A stretch of DNA of 64,000 nt from JBOFWL01 sp051653605. GTDB lineage: Bacteria > Spirochaetota > Brevinematia > Brevinematales > Brevinemataceae. Location of the stretch: NCBI GenBank assembly GCA_051653605.1, contig JBOFWL010000145.1:434001-498000 (forward strand). Direction: 5' to 3'. Below the pieces are notes generated by a model. It searched no databases and was not told the DNA's origin. It was given only the letters and a program-made list of their open reading frames with translations. Shown here piece after piece: positions 43,657 through 52,411 of the stretch. Position numbers and translations under genes: made by a program. Within the stretch, counting starts at the first letter, position 1. Every line of letters starts with the position of its first letter.

Positions 43657-45105
43657 TTATCGTGCTCCCCGAGCGGTTAAAACGGCTTTAGGGGTGTTTA
43701 GAAGAATAAGTAAATCTAAAGTGGGGCTCCAATTTTGAATATACCACACATCTATTTCCATTCTCTCTAATCGATTTGCTTCGTTTCGCCCGCTAACTTG
43801 CCAAAGCCCCGTTAATCCGGGCTTGAGTTGTGTGTAAAGAGGGATAAGATCGGGGTTAAGTTCATCCATTTCGCCTTTTACGAAGGGGCGGGGCCCAATA
43901 AGGCTCATTTGACCTGCAAGCACGTTAAATAATTGGGGGAATTCATCAATACTATACTTTCTAAGAAAATTTCCAATGGGAGTGATTCGAGGGTCTTTCG
44001 AGAGCTTGAAGTAGGTTTTCCATTCTTCGGCAAATTTTGGGTCGGATGCAAGCAGATCATTTAATTTTTGTTCGGCGTCCACGTGCATAGAGCGGAATTT
44101 CCAAATCTTGAAGGTCTTTCCATTTCGACCGATGCGTTCATGTCGATAAAAAACTGGACCGGGTGATGTTATTTTGATGGCAATAGCTACCACGATAAAA
44201 AGGGGGCTAGATAGTAATAAAATCAAGAATCCACCTATGTAATCCCAGATGTTTTTAATGATATGAGCTGTAAGAGAATTTATCTTATTTTCAAGAGGCA
44301 TGAAGAAAAGGCGTTCACTGAATATATATTGCACCCCTGTGTTCGTTAGACCAAAGATTCCTCCCGTTGGCACTAAGAAAATTCGCCGAAACTTACCATA
44401 CAAAGAAGATAATAAAGATTGATTGCCTGTAAATTCTTTTCCAACAACGAAAACCGTAGAAGATGCAACTTTTGAAAAGCATTCAGGTGTGTGATAAATT
44501 GGTAAAGAAATCTTGTTAACATCGATTTTTGTCTCTGAACTATCGGGTATATAAAAGCCTTCGGGGCAGAATCCAAGAAATCGATCGTTATTCAGCGCGT
44601 AGGCAACGCGAAGAGCTTCTTTTACTTCGTTAGAGGTACAGGTGATTAGAATGGGATACCGCCAGAATCCAATTTGATAGAAAAACTGTTTGATGAGCCA
44701 GCGGAATAAGGGTGTGAAAATCATCATTCCTATAAAAGTGACTCCAATAATGATGCGGGAGACCTCACTAAAATAATCGGCAAAATTGAAGATGATAAAG
44801 TAAAAAAAGAGAAAATTTAACCCTACACATTTCCAAATAATGAGGAGTTCTTCCCAAAAAGTGAGTCGTTTTTGGTAGAGACTATTAAAAAAGAAAAATC
44901 CAAAGGTGATCATAGATAAAAGATGTATGAAGTAGATTTGCTTGGATATGGAGGGCGTGGCTTGAAATTGAATGAAAGTAAGGATATCAGGAATAAAAGA
45001 CCGAAAATACCACGCACATAAAAAAGAGACAACAATAGAGAAATAATCGGACATAAAAAGAGCTATAAATTTAATCGGTTGGTAAAGTTTATTCATTATT
45101 TTCAT
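43657..45105 (-). CDS. Polyisoprenyl-phosphate sugar-1-phosphate transferase (WbaP/WcaJ-like)
   Basis: 482 residues. Four to five N-terminal transmembrane helices (about 10-150) are followed by a cytoplasmic domain, a further re-entrant helix near 290-310 and the PF02397-type catalytic domain. Blocks are VFYRHERIGRNGKTFKIWKFRSM, RKYSIDEFPQLFNVLAGQMSLIGPRP and LKPGLTGLWQVSGR. The DE pair and the KFRSM basic motif are intact. The enzyme starts polysaccharide or glycan assembly on undecaprenyl phosphate at the inner membrane. No other glycosyltransferase genes adjoin, unlike typical polysaccharide loci. The ATG (45105, or 45096) has no ribosome site; it lies seven bases after nadE. Confidence 0.9.
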   Translation of the reverse strand: MKIMNKLYQPIKFIALFMSDYFSIVVSFLCAWYFRSFIPDILTFIQFQATPSISKQIYFIHLLSMITFGFFFFNSLYQKRLTFWEELLIIWKCVGLNFLFFYFIIFNFADYFSEVSRIIIGVTFIGMMIFTPLFRWLIKQFFYQIGFWRYPILITCTSNEVKEALRVAYALNNDRFLGFCPEGFYIPDSSETKIDVNKISLPIYHTPECFSKVASSTVFVVGKEFTGNQSLLSSLYGKFRRIFLVPTGGIFGLTNTGVQYIFSERLFFMPLENKINSLTAHIIKNIWDYIGGFLILLLSSPLFIVVAIAIKITSPGPVFYRHERIGRNGKTFKIWKFRSMHVDAEQKLNDLLASDPKFAEEWKTYFKLSKDPRITPIGNFLRKYSIDEFPQLFNVLAGQMSLIGPRPFVKGEMDELNPDLIPLYTQLKPGLTGLWQVSGRNEANRLERMEIDVWYIQNWSPTLDLLILLNTPKAVLTARGAR

Positions 45106-45112
45106 ATATTAT

Positions 45113-46567
45113 TTAATACCAAGGAGTTACACTGGAGGGTATGTGCCAATCAAGGCCAAAGTATCGTTTGGAGAGCTTTAAACCTGATGCCATCTGACGA
45201 CGCTTGTAGTCGTTGCGATAGATGAGGTCAAAAATATGGCGAACATCTTCGGAACGCCCTAATTGATGAGAAATCTCGTGAAAATCAAGCCCTTCTTCAC
45301 AATGTAAGTACAGTACTTGGTCGAGGAAAGCGTAATCGGGGAGAGAATCTTCATCTTTTTGCCCTTCCCGAAGCTCGGCACTAGGTGGGCGAGTGATGGT
45401 TTGAGCTGGTATAATTTCCTCATTTAGATTAAGAAATCGGCAAATAGCGCGCACTTCTGTTTTTAGCAGGTCGCAGATAGGTGCAAAACCGCCACATGTA
45501 TCTCCATAAAGAGTGCAATAGCCTACAGCGGCCTCACTTTTATTTCCTGTTGCCAGAACGAGATACTGATAAGCGTTTGCTAAACTCATAACGATATTTC
45601 CTCGAATGCGGGCTTGGATATTTTCTTCCCAAACATTATTGCCATTTTGAAGAAATTTTAATTCTGAAAGAAATAAATTATGGAAAGAATCGATAGGAAT
45701 TTCCTGAAGGCTGACCCCAAGGTTTTTACATACGGCATTTGCCTCTTGACGGCTAATGTCGGAAGAGAACCGCGAGGGTAAATATACAGCATCAACTCTT
45801 TCTTTTCCAATGGCTCGTACGGCAAGCGCTAAAACAAGGGCAGAATCGATTCCTCCACTGACAGAAACAAGAATTTTTGAAAATTTATTTTTAGTGAAAT
45901 AATCCCTAATACCGGTGGTAACCGCACGAATAAGGATATCCTCACCGGCTGGTATTTCTTCGATTCGAGAGTGTTGAGGATTGTCGAGGTCGAGAGTGAT
46001 AAAATCTTCTTCGGCAAATTTCAATCGACACATGAGGCGTCCATCAGGGCTGAAGACACTGGTTAAGCCAGAAAATAAAATTTCATCAGTGGCACCGGCT
46101 AGGTTGATATCAAAGACCCAGGATTTTTTTTCTGTTGCTAATAGTCGAAGTTCTAATTCATGAGCTTCGGGTCTATTTTTCTCGAATATTTTGGGGCCAA
46201 GGTTGACGACAACTTCCATATTGTTGAAGCCAAAACCCATCAATGAAAAATGGCCACGATCTCCCTCTTTTTGGAGTTGGGCACTAATGATGGAGCCGTT
46301 TTCAAAGATTTCCTCACCTCCGGTAAATACGACGAGAGATTCATTTTTAGTTTCTAAAGAAAGCTCTTCAAGGGATTCTTGAATTTTTTCACGAAAGTCT
46401 CGGGAAGCAATGAGGTTTCCTATAGGAAATCCTGTTAATGACCCAAAGGGCAAAATCAAAATATTAGCGCCGTCATCTTTAGCGCGCTTGATTGCTTGAC
46501 GAATTTTTTGCTTATTCTCAGAAAAATCTCCCAGTTTTGGATTGAGTTGGGCAATAGAAACCTTCAT
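45113..46567 (-). CDS. nadE: NAD+ synthetase with a degenerate, shortened glutaminase domain
   Basis: 484 residues from the ATG with GAGAGG upstream. The C-terminal synthetase is intact: VSVSGGIDSALVLALAV (P-loop, SGGID at 237-241), then RGNIVMSLAN, ATGNKSEAAVGYCTLYGD and ITRPPSAELREGQKDEDSLPDY. The N-terminal nitrilase-like domain is clearly homologous to the glutamine amidotransferase of two-domain NadE, but it has lost its triad. The FPELxLTGYP segment reads LPFGSLTGFP, so the Glu is Phe41. The block that should carry the catalytic Lys and the ICED Cys is missing, leaving about 240 rather than about 295 residues before the P-loop. The enzyme is therefore probably ammonia-dependent. It shares an operon with the sugar transferase. 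Confidence 0.9.
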   Translation of the reverse strand: MKVSIAQLNPKLGDFSENKQKIRQAIKRAKDDGANILILPFGSLTGFPIGNLIASRDFREKIQESLEELSLETKNESLVVFTGGEEIFENGSIISAQLQKEGDRGHFSLMGFGFNNMEVVVNLGPKIFEKNRPEAHELELRLLATEKKSWVFDINLAGATDEILFSGLTSVFSPDGRLMCRLKFAEEDFITLDLDNPQHSRIEEIPAGEDILIRAVTTGIRDYFTKNKFSKILVSVSGGIDSALVLALAVRAIGKERVDAVYLPSRFSSDISRQEANAVCKNLGVSLQEIPIDSFHNLFLSELKFLQNGNNVWEENIQARIRGNIVMSLANAYQYLVLATGNKSEAAVGYCTLYGDTCGGFAPICDLLKTEVRAICRFLNLNEEIIPAQTITRPPSAELREGQKDEDSLPDYAFLDQVLYLHCEEGLDFHEISHQLGRSEDVRHIFDLIYRNDYKRRQMASGLKLSKRYFGLDWHIPSSVTPWY

Positions 46568-46590
46568 ACTGTGTACCTCTCTATCCATAT

Positions 46591-46619
46591 AATATAGCAT
46601 AAATTCCGAAGTAATTCAA
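46591..46619 (-). promoter_or_regulatory. Predicted promoter of nadE
   Basis: Minus-strand TTGAAT, 17 bases, TATATT. Confidence 0.5.
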
Positions 46620-46641
46620 TAATTGACACAGACATAAGGGA

Positions 46642-46670
46642 TTGAGATTTTATTTTTTTTCATTTATAAT
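46642..46670 (+). promoter_or_regulatory. Predicted promoter of tenA
   Basis: TTGAGA, 17 bases, TATAAT, then AAGGAGG before the ATG at 46694. No TPP riboswitch core is present in the short leader. Confidence 0.6.
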
Positions 46671-46693
46671 GAGCCATCAATAAGGAGGCTTTT

Positions 46694-47341
46694 ATGACCT
46701 TTTCACAATCAGTTGAGCGGAAGAATAATGATATTATCACCGCTATAGTTACGGATCCTTTTGTTACAAAAATGGTGGATGGCACCTTAGACAAGAAATT
46801 TTTTGATTATTATATTAGCCAGGATATTTCGTATTTATATGTGTTTTCACAAGCAGCGGCCTATTGTGCATCTAAAGCGTCTGCCGAGGACATGAGTTTT
46901 TTTATAGGAATGCAGCAAGCAGCGCTGGAAGAAATCGAAAATATTAATCGTTACTACGCTAATGGAGATGATTTTATTTTAACCCCAGGGCAGACAACGG
47001 CGTGTCTTCATTATAATCACTTTGTGTTATCGGTGGCACAGCAGCAGCCAATCGAGGTTGCCTTTGCGGCTTTGTACCCTTGCCCATGGCTTTACATGCA
47101 TATAGGGCAATTATTTGGGCAGAATGTAAAAGAGGGGCATCCTTACAAGCATTGGTTAGAGTCGAATGGAGTTCCTGAGTATCCAGTTATTTTGAAGACC
47201 TACGATGCCTTACTTAATCGTTATGCGGATCAAAATCCGTCTTTGCAAGAAAAGATGCATGAAGCAGCACGAGCAGCGTTTTTCCATGAACGTTATTTTT
47301 GGCAAGATGCATATACGCTTAACAATTTTTTCGAGATATAA
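46694..47341 (+). CDS. tenA: TenA/thiaminase II family protein
   Basis: 215 residues, all helical. TenA hydrolyses aminopyrimidine thiamine breakdown products so that HMP can be salvaged. Recognisable residues are the FFDYYISQDISYL block (D44), the nucleophile C130 in ALYPCPWLY and E199 in FFHERYFW. These are the Cys, Asp and Glu of the known active site. It is a single-gene unit with its own promoter and terminator and no thi genes nearby. Confidence 0.88.
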   Translation: MTFSQSVERKNNDIITAIVTDPFVTKMVDGTLDKKFFDYYISQDISYLYVFSQAAAYCASKASAEDMSFFIGMQQAALEEIENINRYYANGDDFILTPGQTTACLHYNHFVLSVAQQQPIEVAFAALYPCPWLYMHIGQLFGQNVKEGHPYKHWLESNGVPEYPVILKTYDALLNRYADQNPSLQEKMHEAARAAFFHERYFWQDAYTLNNFFEI

Positions 47342-47345
47342 ACAT

Positions 47346-47384
47346 AAAAGGCATAGTCTGAAAACTCAGATTATGCCTTTTTTA
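47346..47384. terminator. Terminator between tenA and lysS
   Basis: AAAAGGCATA with TATGCCTTTT flanking an inner TCTGA/TCAGA stem, then Ts; it can serve both strands. Confidence 0.8.
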
Positions 47385-47403
47385 TTGCTTATATTTTAAG
47401 AAA

Positions 47404-48888
47404 TTAACTTCCTTGAGAATGCAACTTCATTGTGGGGAAAAGAATAACATCGCGGATGGAAGCAGAGTCGATCATCACCATGGTGAGCCTGTCGATTCCG
47501 ATACCAATGCCACCCGTTGGAGGAAGCCCTTGTTCTAGTGCCTCACAGAAGTCTTCGTCCATGCTCATGGCTTCTTCGTTTCCGGAGGCTTTTTGCATTG
47601 CTTGCTCCTCGAAAATGCTGCGTTGAGTGAGAGGATTGTTCAACTCGGAGAAACCATTACAGAATTCAAAGCCAAAAGCGTAGGCTTCAAAGCGTTCAGC
47701 AAGGTCGGGGTTGGAAGGCTTTCTTTTTGAAAGAGGGGAGATGGCAGCGGGGTAGTCGTAAACAATGGTGGGTTCTTGAATGTGGTCGCCGATTAACTCG
47801 TCGAACAATTCGGCAATAATTTCCCATTTACCAAGGGCTGGGTCAACCTCGATACCGCGTTTTCTGGCTTCGGCAAGGGCTTCTTCTTTGGAAGAAATCT
47901 TATTCATATCGATGCCTTTTTCGAGTAGTAAGTCGCCATAAGCAACCTCTCTCCATATGCTCATGTCGGTTTCAAAGCCTTGATAGCTAATTTTTGTGGT
48001 GCCTCTTAAGGTTTTTGTGAGGTGAGCAACCACATCTTTAAAGAGATCTGCCATTCCTCTCCAATCGGAGAAGGCTTCATAGAGTTCTATCATGGTAAAT
48101 TCGGGGTTATGAGTGGTATCAATGCCTTCATTTCTAAAGTTTCTGTTTATTTCAAACACTTTATGCATGCCACCTACTACCAAACGTTTGAGGAAAAGTT
48201 CGGGGGCGATGCGAAGATAAAGATCCATATCAAGAGCGTTATGATGGGTGATGAAAGGTCGAGCCGCTGCTCCTCCAGCAATGGTGTGCATCATGGGTGT
48301 TTCTACTTCTAAAAACCCTCTTTCCTCAACGAGATAGCGGCGGAGTTCGTAGACAAGTTTTGAACGAAGCACGAAGTTATCCTTTACTTCAGGGTGGGAA
48401 AGCATGTCGAGATATCGTTTTCGGTATCGAGTTTCGATATCTTCTAAGCCGTGAAATTTTTCGGGCATAGGGCGAAGAGCCTTCGACAACATCTCAAAAG
48501 AATTAACCTTAAGAGTAGGTTCTCCATGCTTTGTGCGGAACATTTCCCCTGAAACGCAGATAAAATCACCGAGGTCGAGGAGTTTGTACTGTTTAAAAGC
48601 TTCTTCACCGATATCTTCTTGTTTAAAATAGACTTGAATAGTCCCTTTTTCATCGCGAATGGTCATAAAAGCGGCTTTACCAAAAGCTCTGTGGAGTAAA
48701 ATCCGTCCATAAAGAGTGCCTTTGGGCGGATTTGCCTCGTTGGCTTCGAATTGTGAGATGATATCGGTAGAAAATGCCGTGCGAGGTGATGAGGCACGAG
48801 GTGTAAATGGGTCGATACCAAGATTATGCCATGCGTCCAATTTCTGAATGCGAACGTCACGCTCGTTAGAAGAAATAGCTTCGCTCAT
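47404..48888 (-). CDS. lysS: Lysyl-tRNA synthetase, class II
   Basis: 494 residues. The OB-fold anticodon-binding domain (about 55-150) contains GRILLHRAFGKAAFMTIRD. Class II motif 1 follows as RSKLVYELRRYLVEERGFLEVETPMM, motif 2 as FEINRNFRNEGIDTTHNPEFTMIE and motif 3 as GIGIGIDRLTMVM. The HNPEFT wording is typical of LysRS. AAGGA precedes the ATG, which lies nine bases after the methyltransferase gene. Confidence 0.96.
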   Translation of the reverse strand: MSEAISSNERDVRIQKLDAWHNLGIDPFTPRASSPRTAFSTDIISQFEANEANPPKGTLYGRILLHRAFGKAAFMTIRDEKGTIQVYFKQEDIGEEAFKQYKLLDLGDFICVSGEMFRTKHGEPTLKVNSFEMLSKALRPMPEKFHGLEDIETRYRKRYLDMLSHPEVKDNFVLRSKLVYELRRYLVEERGFLEVETPMMHTIAGGAAARPFITHHNALDMDLYLRIAPELFLKRLVVGGMHKVFEINRNFRNEGIDTTHNPEFTMIELYEAFSDWRGMADLFKDVVAHLTKTLRGTTKISYQGFETDMSIWREVAYGDLLLEKGIDMNKISSKEEALAEARKRGIEVDPALGKWEIIAELFDELIGDHIQEPTIVYDYPAAISPLSKRKPSNPDLAERFEAYAFGFEFCNGFSELNNPLTQRSIFEEQAMQKASGNEEAMSMDEDFCEALEQGLPPTGGIGIGIDRLTMVMIDSASIRDVILFPTMKLHSQGS

Positions 48889-48897
48889 AAATTATCC

Positions 48898-50031
48898 TTA
48901 AATATGAATTTTTGATTTAAAAAGTTTGTTAAAATATGCAACAATTTTGTCTGAATATTCTTTGTCGGCTTTGGGGCTAACAGGTAGCCAGGGGTGTCGA
49001 GTGAGGCTATCCAACACAAAGCAATCGGCAATTTTAAGAAATTCCTCATGATCTAGAAATACATCGCAGTTACCAAAATGGTAGGGCAATTGCGAGATAA
49101 ACGTTTTGAATACATCAATATAGCAATAGTAAGGTAATTTCTCTAGGGAAATGCTTACGGTTTGGGGGCCTTCTTCTTTAATGAAGGTTTTATTTCGTTT
49201 TAGGGCGTTGATATCTCGTTGAGTCCAAAAAAAAGCACAGGCGATACCATCAAATTTTTTCTTGTTGGGGTATTTGTCGATATAATCAGCAATACTATTT
49301 AAAGAAGATAGACAAAAAATATGCCCCTCTTTGGTAGGAAGATGAAGGTTTGCAAACTCCTCATAACTCATTCCTTCACCCTTTTTGTATAACCCAATAA
49401 TAATAGGGAATGTGTTTCGGGACGTCTGCTCAAATTCTCCACTACTGACAATAAGGCTATCAATTAAGCGGTAATGGCTTGTAAATGCCGAGAGCATTTT
49501 GAAGTTATTCTTTTTAATTAAATAAGATAGAGGATGAAGCACACATACATAATCGGCATTGAGGCGCTGATACGACAGCAAAAAAGATAACCCTAAATCT
49601 CTTGTTTTTAATGAAGAATCTATTAAATAATTTTCTTTTTTGATGGATCGCTTGATGAGAGAGGTGGTGTCATTATAGGGCGGGTTGCCAACAATAATGA
49701 GAGGCGCATTTTCAGCGATGCCAAAGCTGTGTCTATCGACATTTTTTAGCCCAGAAGCTGTAATTATAGTGGCTTTTGGTGCGTTTTGAGCGGCAATACG
49801 GCTTGCAAGGGGGTCGATATCGCAGCCAATAACCTGATTAACACGAAAAGGAGGCCTTAAAAACGCTCCGTAACCGCAAGAACTGTCTAGTAGAGTGTAA
49901 TTATCGGTATTGGGAAGTTGTTTTTCAAGCATTTGAAACACACTTTCGATAAGGGGCGTAGGCGTATAAAAAGCGCCTTGGTTGGTACGCTGAACGTTGT
50001 TTAAGTGGGAGGACGTTTGTTCTAAAATCAT
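48898..50031 (-). CDS. Orphan N6-adenine DNA methyltransferase-like protein
   Basis: 377 residues. It begins with the QGAFYTPTPLIESVF entry motif common to gamma-type and type I/IIG adenine methyltransferases. SAM motif I is LLDSSCGYGAFL (47-58), and the catalytic motif IV is NPPY (116-119). A target-recognition-like C-terminal half (about 200-377) has no nuclease motif. No restriction endonuclease or specificity subunit is nearby. It is co-transcribed with lysS. It may be an epigenetic regulator or a solitary remnant of a restriction system; an rRNA or protein substrate is less likely given the YTP entry block. Confidence 0.8.
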   Translation of the reverse strand: MILEQTSSHLNNVQRTNQGAFYTPTPLIESVFQMLEKQLPNTDNYTLLDSSCGYGAFLRPPFRVNQVIGCDIDPLASRIAAQNAPKATIITASGLKNVDRHSFGIAENAPLIIVGNPPYNDTTSLIKRSIKKENYLIDSSLKTRDLGLSFLLSYQRLNADYVCVLHPLSYLIKKNNFKMLSAFTSHYRLIDSLIVSSGEFEQTSRNTFPIIIGLYKKGEGMSYEEFANLHLPTKEGHIFCLSSLNSIADYIDKYPNKKKFDGIACAFFWTQRDINALKRNKTFIKEEGPQTVSISLEKLPYYCYIDVFKTFISQLPYHFGNCDVFLDHEEFLKIADCFVLDSLTRHPWLPVSPKADKEYSDKIVAYFNKLFKSKIHI

Positions 50032-50101
50032 AACAACCCTTTCAAAAATTGTTCCACATTATAACTGATTTCTCAATTATCTGCAATGATATTGCCTATT
50101 T

Positions 50102-51013
50102 TTAGACTGGATCTTCCAAATACAGTAGGCAATCGACGTGTTGAAAGTGTTTTTTAGCTATTATATCTATTTCGCTATCTAAATCAAGAAATTCTTTGAT
50201 GGAAGATTCTTGATTTAGCGGGATAATCTCGATAAAAACCCAAGTAATTCGCCCAACTTGAACCACATCAATCGTTCTTAGCTCGAAATTGGGGAATTTT
50301 TGCTGTACACTAGCTTTTAAAGATAGGTGAAAGGGTTGAGAGAACTTGGAATCCACAGATTGCATCATTAAGTGACGAAATGCATCAATAATTAATGAAA
50401 TTGGCTCTTTAATGAGGATTAACGTAAGCAAAATGACATTTATTGAGTCTGTATAGCGTGCAAATGGAGCAAGAGGCGTTTTTTTAAGGATAATATTAAT
50501 GATAATTGATAGAAAGACCATAGAGGTGATCAATACTCCTGATTTCCACTCGTTTAAGTCGGCTTCGAGCGTCATTGTGGGTGTTTTCTTGTGGCCAATC
50601 TTACAGACGAAAAACCCAGCTATTCCCAAACTTGTAGAAGGAATAATATAAAGAATCATCAGGGGAACATTGATCTCTTGCCCACCTGTTGCAACGACTT
50701 TAACAGCATCAACAAACAAAATAACAAGCATTCCACCTAAAAAAAGGCTGCGAACAAGAACAATCATAGCTTCGTAGGGGTAAAAACCCATTGGGTGCCG
50801 CTTTGTATAGCCCTTTTCGATGAATCGAACCAGTATTGCCCCTAATCCTGATAGCACTGCCGACATAATACTAAAGGCTGCGTCCATCCCAGCAGACATA
50901 GAGCGGGTTAAAATCGCCATTATCGACGCCCACACAGCACAACAACACACCAAAATAACCGATATTGTGAGAGTTTGTTGCTCGCTACGGGACGCTTGGA
51001 CTTGGGATGTCAT
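50102..51013 (-). CDS. Cation diffusion facilitator (CDF) family protein with most metal ligands replaced
   Basis: 303 residues from the ATG with GAGGTTTATA upstream (the longer frame has 32 unconserved residues). Six transmembrane segments (about 14-36, 46-66, 82-103, 116-138, 158-180, 190-212) and a C-terminal cytoplasmic domain of about 85 residues fit CDF transporters, as does RHPMGFYPYEAM (HPxG...E). The active site is altered. In YiiP-like proteins it is DxxxD plus HxxxD. Here the first pair is D44/S48 and the second aligns as E155/G159. Transport of zinc by the standard mechanism is doubtful; another ion or a sensing role is possible. Confidence 0.75.
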   Translation of the reverse strand: MTSQVQASRSEQQTLTISVILVCCCAVWASIMAILTRSMSAGMDAAFSIMSAVLSGLGAILVRFIEKGYTKRHPMGFYPYEAMIVLVRSLFLGGMLVILFVDAVKVVATGGQEINVPLMILYIIPSTSLGIAGFFVCKIGHKKTPTMTLEADLNEWKSGVLITSMVFLSIIINIILKKTPLAPFARYTDSINVILLTLILIKEPISLIIDAFRHLMMQSVDSKFSQPFHLSLKASVQQKFPNFELRTIDVVQVGRITWVFIEIIPLNQESSIKEFLDLDSEIDIIAKKHFQHVDCLLYLEDPV

Positions 51014-51113
51014 TATAAACCTCTTTAATAAAGTACGTATATTATAACATATTTTTATAATTCTGTCTATTCCAGCTCGTGGCGATGACATAGTTGTTGA
51101 TGGTATCATGATT

Positions 51114-51142
51114 TAGACAATTAATGATTTTTGTTTTATACT
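51114..51142 (+). promoter_or_regulatory. Predicted promoter of the TPR-like gene at 51148
   Basis: TAGACA, 17 bases, TATACT. It ends five bases before the ATG at 51148. Confidence 0.6.
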
Positions 51143-51147
51143 ATGGG

Positions 51148-51966
51148 ATGAAAATCTTATTTGTGGTATTTTTGCTGGCGATGTGTGGACAATCAGAAAG
51201 TGTTAATTTTCAATATGAGGTGCCTATACCTGTACTTAAGGATGAGAAATCGCTGAATGCCGTGCTTAAGAAAGAATTTCCTCTAGATGCTTTAGCCATT
51301 GCTCGTGCCTATCCTCAATTTTGGAGCAAGAGGGTGAAACTTTTAATATTGGAATATCTTGTAGATACCGCCGACTACGAAGAAGCGATCTTACTGGGGC
51401 GGGGCCTGCTTTTACTAGAAACTGAAAGTAGCGAAAAGGCTATTCCCTCTGCATCAACGAAAAAGCCTCGTCGATCTGGCTCCAACTCTTCTCCAAAAAA
51501 TTCAAAAGAAAGACTAAGCGAATCTCAACGTCATAAAATATACTTTTATTTGGCGATGGCTTATTGGGGAGCGGATAAGCCCCACTTAGCCGAAGAATTT
51601 TTTGCCCAGACCGAGCAAAGACCCAATTATTTTTATTATTATCGCTATGCTCAGTTTGCCTCAGAACAAAAAGATTGGGAAAAAGCTCTTTCTTTATTCG
51701 AGCAGAGTTATTCTCGAAGTGCCGGTAGATTTAGCTATATAAATGAAGCCTTTGCCTCGTTTTTGGTAAACTATGCCATCGATGTGAGACAAAAAAATGC
51801 CTTACTAGCAGAAGACCTGTTAAAAAGAATTCTTAACAACCCTCATTTTGCTCAAAGCTCTGCCGCTGCAAAGGCTAAGGTGCGTTGGAAACAGTATCAG
51901 CCGATTTTTCGGGTAGAGCAGTTGTTGAAAACTCCAGCTTCTTCACCACTCCCCCAGAACCAATAA
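51148..51966 (+). CDS. Exported TPR-like protein, probably leaderless
   Basis: 272 residues from the ATG giving MKILFVVFLLAMCGQSESV, a signal peptide or loose lipoprotein signal with Cys13. An upstream ATG (51124) is in frame but lies between the promoter elements, so it would not be in the mRNA. The body is helical with repeat-like pairs (IYFYLAMAYWGADKPHLAEEF, then YYRYAQFASEQKDWEKALSLFEQ) separated by a Ser/Lys/Pro-rich linker (KKPRRSGSNSSPKNSKER). No ribosome site exists upstream. The last 92 bases overlap the convergent gene at 51875..52324. Confidence 0.7.
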   Translation: MKILFVVFLLAMCGQSESVNFQYEVPIPVLKDEKSLNAVLKKEFPLDALAIARAYPQFWSKRVKLLILEYLVDTADYEEAILLGRGLLLLETESSEKAIPSASTKKPRRSGSNSSPKNSKERLSESQRHKIYFYLAMAYWGADKPHLAEEFFAQTEQRPNYFYYYRYAQFASEQKDWEKALSLFEQSYSRSAGRFSYINEAFASFLVNYAIDVRQKNALLAEDLLKRILNNPHFAQSSAAAKAKVRWKQYQPIFRVEQLLKTPASSPLPQNQ

Positions 51967-52324
51967 GCAGTGGATGTGCCGACGTATAAAGCACATAGCT
52001 TGTATTTGGCTTTAAGCCCTGCACGATATTCGTATAGGTGCCCGGTGCTGGTAGAAAACCACCCCCATAGGCTACGGTTCCTTCGGTGTTAGTGTTTGTG
52101 AAATCGTAAAAACGGGGTGCGGCGCTGTTCTGGGGGAAAATTCGCCAATAGATAATGCCTGCATCATCGATTGAAAATTCAGCACTCATACTTGTTTGAT
52201 CTACCGCAATTAGCGTAGGCTGTTCACGCCAACCAATTGATGGACGGACATCCCTACTTTGTGGGTGCCAAAGAACCCACGCCAAAACACCAAATATGAT
52301 GAGGATAATCGTTTCTCTTTTCAT
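51875..52324 (-). CDS. Membrane-anchored protein with a fibronectin-III-like domain
   Basis: 149 residues from the ATG with AGGT six to seven bases upstream. One N-terminal transmembrane helix (about 5-20) precedes a beta-rich domain. It has the FN3-type rhythm: QPTLIAVDQTSMSAEFSID, then IVQGLKPNTSYVLYTSAH, where GLKPNTxYxxY is the classic F-G region. It is convergent with, and overlaps by 92 bp, the end of the TPR-like gene. Both frames read as real proteins, so the overlap may be genuine. Function unknown; possibly an envelope adaptor. Confidence 0.6.
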   Translation of the reverse strand: MKRETIILIIFGVLAWVLWHPQSRDVRPSIGWREQPTLIAVDQTSMSAEFSIDDAGIIYWRIFPQNSAAPRFYDFTNTNTEGTVAYGGGFLPAPGTYTNIVQGLKPNTSYVLYTSAHPLLIGSGGVVKKLEFSTTALPEKSADTVSNAP

Positions 52325-52334
52325 TAGGTACCTG

Positions 52335-52364
52335 TTGACTTTAATCATTGTATTGTATTATAGT
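52335..52364 (+). promoter_or_regulatory. Possible promoter of the TonB-like gene
   Basis: TTGACT, 18 bases, TATAGT in a divergent AT-rich gap. Confidence 0.4.
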
Positions 52365-52411
52365 AGTATACTATACATTTCTATTAAAAATCTATTTCTG
52401 AAGGCAATCTT

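Noticed and set aside
46620..46693. TPP riboswitch ahead of tenA
   Set aside because: The leader is under 25 bases after the predicted promoter and lacks the CUGAGA core.
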